A stretch of 64,000 nt of DNA from Cheilinus undulatus (taxonomy: Eukaryota; Chordata; Actinopteri; Labriformes; Labridae), in the NCBI RefSeq assembly GCF_018320785.1, contig NC_054868.1, forward strand, positions 47,499,874 to 47,563,873, given 5' to 3'. Each line of letters opens with the position of its first letter. Within the stretch, counting starts at the first letter, position 1. The notes below the pieces were generated by a model. That model made no database searches. It saw only the letters and a program-made list of their open reading frames with translations, and was not told the DNA's origin. Positions 49,271 through 61,200 of this stretch are shown piece after piece. The position numbers were made by a program, and so were the translations under genes.

Positions 49271-52200
49271 AACTGAGACTTTTTGCTATGCCATGAAAAA
49301 CCTTGATAATTTTTCAATTTCATACAGCAACACATCTCAAAAAAGTAGGGACAGGGCTGTGTTTACCATTGTATAGCATCTTCTCTTCTTTTAACATCAG
49401 ACTGTAAACGTCTTGGAAATATTTTTTTGATGTGTAAAATGTTTTCTTTTGGTGAAAGATCTGGACTGTAGACAAGCCAGTTCAGGATTCTTTTACTGTG
49501 AAGCCATGCTGTTGTGATGTATGTGGTTTAGCATTGTGAAATGTGCAAGGCCTTCCCTGAAGGAGACGTTGTCTGGGTGGGAGTATGTTGCTCTAAAACC
49601 TCTATGCACTTTATATTTCAGTATTGATAGCGCCTTTCCAGATGCAAAGCTGCCCACACCAGCACCACTAATCCAACCCCATACCATCAGAGATGTAGGC
49701 TTTTGAGCTGTGTTGATAACATGCTAGATAGTCCTTCTCATCTTTTAGTTTGCCTTAGTGTCCTGCTTTTTGTACTAATAATACTCCTCTAAAGAGAGAT
49801 GTAGAAATCAAACTTCTTCATTTCATTTAAGTATCATAATAGTGGAGTATTTTTGTTTTTTAATAATGCTGCTGTCCTATTAAGAACAAGTGACATGTAT
49901 CCTCTTCCCTTCTCTTCAGGTGCCCTGCTGGCTCCGCCCTCGAGATCGAACTCGTTCCCCGGAGATCCTGAACAATGTGTCGCGTCCAACAACTCTACCC
50001 CTCCGCATCCCACCACGCATCTCCATAACACAAGCAGATTCTGACAGGTTTGTGTCCAACTGACCCTTTGTCAAGACCCAGCCTCTTCAGTTACTGTTGG
50101 TCTGTTGATCTTCTGTTGATGGGCTCCTTCCAATTTGTAAGATTTGAAAATACCTCACAGCTTTATCTTTATTTTATTGATTTGAGTTTTGGTCTTAGAG
50201 AAAGAAAAAAAAAACATACAGTTGAGTGTATAAGGATATATCTTGTCTTAAAGACTTGTTTCACTTTATTCAAATATTACTGACATAAGATGCCAGTGAG
50301 TTTGGCTAACGGTAGCTGTGGCACTCCTTCTGTGGCACATCAACAAAGTGCTTGTTTCACAAAAAGAGATTAATGAGAGGTTTAACACATTCTTTTATAC
50401 TTTACAAGACCAGCATTAACATTAAATGGATATTTCAGTATTTTTGGAGTTAAGCTGTATAAGGTTCTTGGTAAGAGCTGGTTGCCCCATTATACAGGAC
50501 ACGCTTGGGCTATACAGCACTACAAATGGGTACAGTTGCTCCATGTAATTCAGCAATGTTGGCTCATTTGTGTACTATATTGAAATCCTCAGTGTTCGGC
50601 ACTTTTTTGCAATGCAAGCTTCAGCTGCCGTCTACGTGTTTGTCCAACTCAGCATATCTCAACAACTGTTTGGGTCTGGGCTTCATCAGAAACAACAAAA
50701 ACAAGCTAAAATAAAACGACTTATTTCAGCTCAGCTTTACACTTCAACAGCTGACACATTATTTTCAGAAGATAAACATATTGCAACTGTAGCTTGTAGC
50801 CACCAGCAGAATAAAGTGACAGCCATAAACTTACTTTGATTACAAATTTCCATTTGGCCCCTCTAGTTGGGGGCAGTTTTTCCAATTTATCTTCAGAAAG
50901 TTGAAGGTCTATAGAAACAGCTTTCAGTAAGGCAGGGAACTCTGGATGGGGAGTGATGCAGGCTGCAGGCATCTGTGAGCAGCTATCCTCGGATCAGAAA
51001 TGCACTGAGTAAGTAAATAAGTCCTACTCATGATGACAGTTGCTCAGTGGGCATGGGCTCACAGTTTACACACCTACACCACCAGATAACTCAGGATTTT
51101 CCTCAGCAGTCTCTACTTAAGTTTCTCTCCTCTCTCTTTCTTGCTGCTGATTCTCTGTATGGAAATTATTCATCTGTGTGGTCCGGGTCATATTAGCATC
51201 CCCTCATATCCACAGTCAATGGCCTGTCATTGCCAAAATCACTCATTTTTGCTCTGTTTTAGCTTAGTTTGTTGTTGATTCCTCTCTCTAAGCCCACAGA
51301 GTCAAACAACTGCCCAGCTTCACTGAGACGGAGGAGCATGTACCAGGTAGCCGAGGCTCGCATTGCAAAATAGTGCCAAACACAGACACACCCACATCAT
51401 CCTGAAGTGGATTTTAATGCCTCATTTTTCATGATTTTGAAGCTTAATTTTATAAACTTGGAGATGTTTTATTTGACTAAAATTTAAACGAGGAGTCCAT
51501 TACACAGTGACCTGTCATACAATAAACTAAAATAACGATTTATTTTCACTTTACGGGGTCTTTAAGTAGAACAACTAAACCCATCTGTAGCACTGTATAA
51601 TGTAGCTTCCCCAAGTGAGTCCTGTTTGAAGAGGCAACTCAGACTGAAATTACTGAATGCTAATGCGCTGCTATTGCCAAGTACCTTATACAACCCTACT
51701 TTAAAAATACCGAAATATCCCTTTAAGTTCATGCTAATGCTACTAGCAATATAATGTTAGTAAGTGTACCCTTATATAGCATTATAGCTACAAAATATCA
51801 GTAATAAATATGCTTTTTCTCATGTTAGAGCATATGTAAGTATTCTTTGTGATTATCGATGGGTTCCGTTTTGTGTGGCCGTTTACAGAGCTGAAACTAG
51901 AGAAAATAATTTTCTATAATTAACCTAAAATTAGAAACATTATTCCACATTTACATGTGGATATCTTCAGTCCCACTTGCACTGAAAAGACTTGACTCAA
52001 GCTAAAGCTAATCTAACAGGGAGCAACAGTTGCCTTAAGAGGTGGCTCAATCAGCAAGCCAAAAAAGTCAATTAAACTTCTATTTCCCAAACATTTTTCT
52101 TTAATTTTGCTGGTAACCTTGCAGTTCAGGTGTCTCTTATCATTGAATGTTTCTGTCTGTTCTTGTTCTACAGTTACGAAGCAGAAAATGGCGTGTCACC

Positions 52201-55200
52201 AGGTCACACACCACTCGGATCTCAGAGTCCAGGCCTCACCCTGCACACCTCCTTTCCCCAGGGCCAGAGGAGAGAGTCCTTCCTTTACCGCTCTGACTCA
52301 GACTATGACATGTCGCCAAAGACGGTCTCACGTAACTCCTCCCTCGCCAGTGAAGGGTGAGACTCATGCATATGGATGGGCCGAAAAAATGACATTTGGA
52401 AAGGGCATGTAAGTAATTTTTTAAATTGTCTCTTTTTAACCCTCTCAGGCACACAGGAGAGGATTTCATCGTCACACCTTTTGCTCAAGTGAGTCTCAGT
52501 TGTCATACTAAATCCTTCACCATTAGGACATGTGAATATTCTCTAAAGTTCTGTGTATATCCTGTGATTATTTAGGTTCTGGCCAGTCTGCGATCAGTAC
52601 GGAGCAACTTCACCATTCTTGCCAATGTCTCCACACCAACAGTCAAGTCAGTACCAACCAACTGTCCAAAAATAACACACTAATACACCACAGTGTAGTA
52701 TATTATTTGTGTATAAAGTCTAAGAAGTTGATAACCAGATATACTCACCATTCTACCTGAGGTTAGCTTATAGCTCCTGGATGACTGTTTTGTCCTCAGG
52801 AGGTCTCCTCTGGGTGGGGTGTGCGTCAGTCCCAGGGCATCACTAACAGACCAGCAGTACCAGCAGCTTGCCCTGGACACACTGGAGGAGCTGGACTGGT
52901 GTTTGGACCAGCTGGAGACCATTCAGACACATCGCTCTGTCAGTGAGATGGCCTCCAACAAAGTAAGTATACGTCACTGAACCACCCTGCACATTAGCAG
53001 GCTAACACTGGCTCATTACAGATACATTACTACAAATGGAAAGTATAGGTTAAGGGCCAAATATATTTAGACTAATATTCCTTTTATATGCTTATTTTTA
53101 CGTGTATATTCATTGTTATAAACTGCCATTCAAATTCATGATACTTTTTGTTTCAGTTTAACTCCAAAATATGCTGCCTCAAACATAACCTCCATCAATA
53201 CAATCTGAGACAACTCAGACAGAACATGAAGCTTTTGGGGTTGTGTTAGCCTGTAAACAAATATTTTGACAAGAAGAATTTGTTTCACGCTCTATTTTCA
53301 TGACTTAATGAAGATGACAGCATAAATGGAAAACATATTAAATCAATTAATCTGACTTAATTTGTATAGCACTTTTCATACAAAACAACTTAGCATAAAG
53401 TGCTTTACATACAAACAAATGAGGACAGCGTAAATGGAAAACATTAAATCAATCCATCAGTCAGACTTCATTTTCATAGCACTCTCACACAAAAACAATG
53501 TAGCATAAAGTGCTTTACTTACAAAAGAAGAACAACAAATGAATAAAAGAACATATGATTTTAACATTTTTCTTAAATCACTAAAGAAGTTTCTAAAACA
53601 AACCTTCCTCAGGTTCATGTTCTTGAACTGTTGAAATCATCTCACTTTTGTTCTTAAATGGATAAATGTTGTGTTCTTGTAAGCTGGGAGCTTGTACATG
53701 TTTTTCTTAATTAGCATAGAGATACGCCCCTTTCATGCCCTTATAAGGGCATGAGACTGCAGGGCAGTGTGGAAACACAGATGGCACACTGGAAAGTGAA
53801 GAGATGTAACGAAAAATCAGTTATGTCAACCCAGAATAAACCATATAAACAATCCCACACTCAACTCCGAGTATAAGAAATACATTCTGTAGTTCTTAAG
53901 AAGATGTGGTGCTCTAAATGAAACCAAACCGGGCTGATTTTATTAAATATTTAAGGCAAAAAGTGGATGTTAAATATAGACTACAAACATAAATCTGATG
54001 CTGTTGCTCATTCAGGTGGAGCTGTAATTAGGCATGCATTGCTTTGTATTAAAAAAAGATGCATTCCAAATGACTTTAAAAAATCTAAATTGGAGAAAGG
54101 AAAGCCTTTTTCAAAATGAATATGATTTAGAGGAAACCTAACTTTATTCCAAAAGCTGATGCTGTCAAATGGTGGTAGATCATTTAAACACCTTTAACCC
54201 TTAGAGCTCATGCAGCATGGATCTGTACTGTAGGCACACACTTTCTAAATTGCCTGGTAATTTTTGAATCCTAAGTCATAGGCACTTGCATGTTTTTTTA
54301 TGTTTTTTCCTCTTAAAGCTCCCTTTTGTGCTTTTCTAATGATGTTCTCCTCGCGTTCATAGCTCTTACAGAACATTTTCTAGTGAGCCTGGAACTTGGC
54401 TGATTTTCTGGGGTCTATAAAGATTAAATTCACACCAGTAATTCCAACATTTAATGTCTTTTGATCAATTTATAATCCACTTTTTAAAAAATACGAATAT
54501 TATGTAGACTTTTTGTCACAAAACTATTATTTTTTAATTCTTTAGTCCCAAAGAGATGGGACAACAAGTTTGTGCAAAAAAAGGTCTTAGTCATTAGTGT
54601 TTACTGTGTGTAATACATGAAAATCTTTGCGTTTTAATTTCCAATTCATTTTTTTTCTTCTGTCTTTATAGCCCCATAACCTTTTTTAAAGTTTAAGTGA
54701 CAATGCTGCTGCACACGTATTCTTAAAGCCCAGGTTGTCCTGGAGAAAGTTTAGTGTCATTTCACCCTCAAATGTGTGTAAGAGTGCCCTCCAGTGTTTT
54801 TAGAGTTTTTCTTTCTCGCTACAAACAAACCATACTACTTAAAATTGTGGAAAATGTTTGTTTTTTTTTTAAACAAGTTTCTTTTCAATGGTGAGTAAAT
54901 GAGGCTCAACTATGTTATCCCGGTCATGACACCCTGATGAGAAAAGACTAAAAGATTATAGCAGTAAATACCTGGATGAATCTAAATCTTTGCCTCGCTA
55001 TCTGCTTCATCTCGAGGTCAAGTTTGTAAATCACATCATGCTTATCATCCTGAAGCACCAACACTCCCACAAAGTTTGGCAGTTTGCTCTTGTTTTGTGT
55101 CTGAGTATTGAGACGAGCCATCAGCAATGTTCTATCCAGGGCCAGTTAGAGCCCCCCTGAACTCTGATCAACCATCCCAAAAATACTTAACAATAACTGA

Positions 55201-58200
55201 CTATTTGTCTTGTCAGCTATTGGTGGAAAGCTGTGATGTAGACTGCATTTTCTGAAACCAGTGACGAAGCATATTTGTACCTTCACTGGATTGGCCTTAG
55301 GAACTTAAATACACTAAAGGTGAAGCATATGAACGTGGCCCGGTCATCCTTTTATTATGCCTGTATAATGGCCTATGTTAGGCCTTAATGATGAATTGGG
55401 TTATTGGTTTTCTGATTTTTTTCAAGCAAAACATTTAATGATAAAACATCAGATTTTCCAGTTAATTGTGCACAGATTTGTTAGTTTACATTGCTCTCAA
55501 CACTGCAGCACTTGTAGCAGAGTGTGACATCTTGGCAGACTGACGTTTCTTTCATATTTTTGTTGACATCATTATTTTAGAAGCTTTCCTACTAGTCTTT
55601 CATGATCACATGGGTACAGAATTGGCGCACAGTCCACGTAGGTTGTGGCTATTTTTGTTGCAACTCAAAAATTCAGTATATCCTGTCTGTCTGGTCTATA
55701 ATCCCTCAGTGTTTCCCTTTAAAAATGGTTTCCTATTACTGAAACCTGAAACCACAAGACAACAAATCCCCTAATATAAAAGAGTACTGGTTTATTATTG
55801 TGATATCATTTTTCACCCTTAGATGAGCAATCTGCCCAAAAACTAAACACCACTTAGTTTGTCTTTGTTTTGCTCTCGTTTTGCCACAGTTTAAAAGGAT
55901 GCTGAACCGGGAGCTGTCCCACCTGTCAGAGATGAGTCGCTCTGGGAACCAGGTGTCTGAGTACATCTCCAGCACCTTCATGGGTGAGAAGGACCAGAGT
56001 CCGGATTCCTGTCTGCATCACATTCATGATCTTCACCTAGTTAAAAATTATTCTGTGCGTGTCAATGTCTGTTAAATAAATCCTTAGACAAGCAGAACGA
56101 GGTGGAAATCCCGTCTCCAACCCTCAAAGACAAACCTATGAGTCACATCAGCGGAGTGAGGAAACTGTCCCACAGCTCCAGCCTCTCCAGCACTTCCATG
56201 CCTCGCTTCGGAGTCAATACGGACCACGAGGAAGAGCTTGCCAAGGTCTTGATGTTTGCCTGTTTTTCTGTGACTCACTCAAAACAAATCCATCCCTCTT
56301 CTCACTGAGGTTGTTGTTATTTCAATAGTTTGATTATGTTTGACACCATGTATTTTAAAAATTTACAATCCCCGTTATTTTAATCATCCATGGTATCAAA
56401 GCTTTAAAAATGCTTTCAAAATACTGTCTGAATTGCACAAACACTGTCTGTTGTTTGGGAATTAATATTTGGGAATTTTGTCCATGTATTACTTTTTAGT
56501 TTTCTTGTGTAAAGGAGTAGATTTAAGTTGTTTTCTCAAGATTTGACTTGTCTTCTTTTCTTGAGGTAGGAAAGCTAATTTTAAGTTATTACTCAACAAA
56601 CTACAAAATAGAGTGGTTTAAATGTTTGGCAAATTTGGGTCACGATTCCTGATAAGGAGGCAGTGGTGAGCTCTGAGGCTTGATCAGTTGAGAATTACTG
56701 CCTTCAGAAACAAGCACATTGGGTGTTTTTCATGGTTTAAATGCTTGTGTTTCTGACTTGTAAAGCTTCATTTTGTTTATCTGTTTGTCTCTGTACATGT
56801 CATGTTTGCACAGGAACTCGAGGATCTTGACAAGTGGAGTTTCAACATATTCAGAGTAGCCGATTTCTCCAACAACAGACCTCTCAGCTGCATCATGTAT
56901 GCCATCTTCCAGGTAAACAGGAAGAGTGTGAAAGTGTGGGGGTGTGTGTTTTCTGTGGGATCCTTCTCACCCAAAGTGTTTGTGGGCTTGTTTGAAAACA
57001 CGTTTTCCCATCAGTGTGACCTCTATTACACTTGGCACAAACATTTATTCTGGGTGAGAAGCGAGTGTAAAGCTCTGAAAACACGTGCTAATGTACAATC
57101 TGATGGCTAATGTAAGCGCTTAACTGTGTTGTCTCATCCACCAAGTCTCTAAAACACTGTCACTTGTTTGCCATACTTGTGTGTTTTAATACTTTTCCAA
57201 TATGAATTCTCACATCTTGATAATTTTGGAGCATATCAGTTGCCTCATGTTGCACATAGCAGTTTTTATCATTACTTAACACCTACACCTACACCTTTTC
57301 CCAGCAATATAAAAAAGATATAACAGATGGAAACAGCACGTTTAACTTTTCAACACAAACTCTACTCAGCATGCACAAAAACACACAACTTGTACTCTTG
57401 AAGCTTCAGGAATGAAGCCCTCGGTGTGTTTACTCCTCTGATCTGAAAACATACTCTGTTACAAAGCAAAACTGCACACATATGATGTCTTCAGGCCTCA
57501 GGCATTATCAGTAAACCACAGCTACATTCAAAACTTACACCCATTCCGCTAAAACGTCTATTGTCATCTCTTCCTTCTACCAAACAATGGGAAGTATCAA
57601 TAGCATATCAATAAGGACTTGGATTGCTAAAGAGTGTCAATAAGAGTACTAGTAATTGAGCATAGCATTAATCCATGCAACTGACAACAGCTGACATGCC
57701 AGCCCTCTGTAAAATATTTCTAAGGCTATTAGCTGATTTGCTTCTAAGCATCCTATTGGCTAATTGCACTCATGCTTCTATATTGAAGCTTCTCTAGCCT
57801 GCAAGCTTTTTGCTGCACCCTCTGCAAGCCACTATTGCATAACCTTCCTCCTTAAACTTTAATTTCTTTATCTTGAAGGTGATAGTTGGATTGCAAATGA
57901 GGTGCAGTAGACCTCTGGCTGCAGGGATACGATTCTAAGTCAGTCTGAGAGCCTGGTACAACCTTGCGTTATGTTGTGTAATCATGTACCAAGTGGTAAT
58001 CTTTAATGCTTGCAAAACAAAACTATAACCTACCTTTATCTCAGCTTGGTTTTATTTTTTCCTTTTTTTTCATTTTTGCTGTAACTTTAACATGCAACAG
58101 GACAGCCAGCCAAGGATTTTGATAGTCCTCCATGTTTGTTTTTTCTTCTGAAGTCCCTTTTGGTCACGCAAGTGAGATTGTTGCAGACGGCAGGTGTGTT

Positions 58201-61200
58201 GTCTTATGGTCTGGCTGAATCTTCTAGTGTGTCCATTAACAGAACTACAAGTAGGGGTTGAAAGGTACTAATATATTTACTTACATTACTGCAGTGATTT
58301 ACGTTTTTGTGTACTTGACTACATTTTAAAAAACATCAAGTACTAAGTAAAAAATTTAAACAGGGAGGTCCAACCTTTCTGCCAATGATATGAAACTGGA
58401 CAGTAGTTTGGCTATGAGAACACATGATTGTCTAATGAGAGAATGATTTAACATCCCAAAACAGCTGTTACACATCTTAGAACAAACAACCTGGTTGGAG
58501 GTTCATATTTTGTTGTTATTGCTAACTCAGGGGAAGAAAGTATTTTATTGTACAAGCTCCTTGGGTATCAAAAGTAGCCATTAATTTCTCAGCTTGAGTA
58601 AACTTTAGATGATGTGCTTTTTTCCTTTAACATGAGTAAATTTATAGACCAGTAATTTAGGGGAGAAAGGGCTTGGTTGTCACCAGAGGGCACTGTATGG
58701 AAATTTCCAGAAGTGGGACCAAAGCTCACCTATCTAGTTTTTTTCTGAGGTAGGACAGCTGATCTTGAAAACTTTTTGTTTTTGATGTCAGATTGAAAAT
58801 ATTTAGCTCCTCAATATTTTTTTCTTCTAGGCTGTGTAGGCTTATATTTTTAGGCTTATTTGTTTTGTTCTTTATGTTGCTATAGGCCTAAAGGCTGGCC
58901 TAAAGATGCTCCTGTTCCTTGCTAATTTTGTGTTAAGATGCATTAAGTTTTGTATTGGTCAACTTATCAATGCGATTAAGGTATCAAATCCAATGCTGCT
59001 TTCTCGTTCTTTGTAAGATTTTTTCCATTTAACAACACTGTGACAAACTACCCCACAGTGTGACAACCATCCTCGTGATGGGGTATGTTGTCACAATATG
59101 CCAGAGTGTCTTTGATTGTTAATCACCTGCTTCAGTAAAGTTAGAAAATGAGAGGATACACATTTCAAGCCAACAACAGAGGCTTCAATGTAATGTAGGA
59201 AATTACTTGATGTTTTGATGATAAGCAATTCACACCAGAGTAAAAAGTGTGACAGCCAACCCGTTCTCACCTACCCTTACTTAAGTAAATTTTAATCAGG
59301 GTAACTGTACCTTCACTTGACTACAATAGTCTTGCACTTCTTACACCTCTAATTACAAGATGAAAAGTCTTATCCAGCAGTCCTTGTGTTTGTCTTCTCC
59401 CATGTTAAAAATCTGATAATCGTCAAGTGTGTGGCCAGCCTGAGAGCCAGGCATGTAAGTTTTAATGGACATATAGTCAATGCAAAGCATGAACACATGT
59501 CCTGAAGTGCAGTCTTCTTGAATGCCCAGCATGTATGTTAATGCCAAATGTAAACAGGGTCAGAGCTGTCCTAATGTTATCAGATCTCTAAGGTGTTAAC
59601 AAGATCTGTGTATGAAGTTCTGCTTCCCCTCCTCCCTTCTCAGGAACGAGAGCTGTTGAAGACATTTAGAATCCCAGTCGACACCTTTGTCACCTATGTG
59701 ATGACCCTGGAGGACCATTACCATGGAAACGTAGCGTACCACAACAGCCTCCATGCTGCAGATGTCACTCAGTCCACACACGTCCTCCTCTCTACTCCTG
59801 CTCTGGATGTATGTAGACAAAAACACTCTTAATGATTCACACACTGTGTAATAGGCCATACTTGTCTGTTACTCTTTTAAAAAACATAACTTTCTTTGGT
59901 TCAGCAACAATTTAACTCAGTTAAAGCAAGTTAAGCTAAGAAAGTACTCAGTACTTTATTCAACCAAAATTGTAAAATTATTTGGAAAAAGCTCAAAACA
60001 CAATAGCTAATGTTAAAATATCAAAAGTTTGCAAAAAAAAAAAAAAAAAAAAAAAAAAGAAAAGCACTCGGAGAGCGCAGACCTCCACCATTAGCCCTAT
60101 CTCCCAATAGTGAAGAATCCTTTAAAAAAATTCCTGGATCCGTCCCCATGTGCCCCCCACCATGGCATTCGCCCATTACTCCCTTCCCGGTGGGGTGGAA
60201 ACACAGTGAGGCAAAGCATTGGCTTCGCTATGGATAGACTGTCATGTCGGAAGCATTGCCTGCCGATGCCAACAGATGCACTGACAGTCTCACCCATGGT
60301 CTCACTGGACGACTGGAAGTCATGGCAGAGGGTGAATATTCCTCTATTCCTCCCAGCGTTGTGAGTATTCTCACTACAGTTCGCTGTCTTTCTCTGTGTT
60401 ACGCTCCCACTCGTCTCCTCGACCAGCGTGCGTCTTTCAAACTCTATAAACTCCAAAACTCTGAATAGAAACACACCCAAAAATGTTCCTGGGATTGAAG
60501 TCCGCCATCTCCTAGTGTAAACTGGTAACAGCGCAGACCTCTGCCATTAGCCCTCCCAATAGAATACAGAATCCTTGATAAAATTCCTGGATCCAGACGG
60601 TGATCCGGATCACTCCCAAAATCTTATCAGTTCTTCCTTATGCCATTTCTGACATTTCCTGAAAATTTCATCAAAATCTGTCCACAACATTTTAAGTTAT
60701 GTTGCTAACAAACGAACAAACCCATCCGATCACATAACCTCCTTGGCGGAGGTAAAAAAAACCTCCCCATTCTTATGTGGTTTGTAAATCAAAATTTACT
60801 TACCATTTTGGTCCAGGCCTAAGGGTGTGTTTGGTTCCATTTCAATGAAATAGGAGCAGGAAGCATTGAGCTTTTTTGGATTTAACCAGCTTTTATAAAT
60901 TTCTAACCTTATATGCCAAATAGAAAATTTAAATGAGCTGATCTTCATGCACCAAATACCCCTTATAAAGTTCAATAATGGAGCATTTTCACAAAGACTT
61001 TAGCACAAAATATATTTTTCATAATCATAGTTCCATCTTTCTTCTTTATATCCCAAATAAACAGTCACCGTCAAATTTTTAGATAAAATACTGCATGGAA
61101 ATAACAGTTTAGTGTGTTTCCAGGTAAATGAGCATTTTTTCCTACCTTTTCTGAACTCATTTCTGCTGCTCCTCTCACCCCTTTCAGGCCGTCTTCACAG

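Noticed and set aside
60097-60480. 127-codon minus-strand frame
   Set aside because: Lies wholly in a dispersed repeat with a copy at 15.9-16.3 kb.
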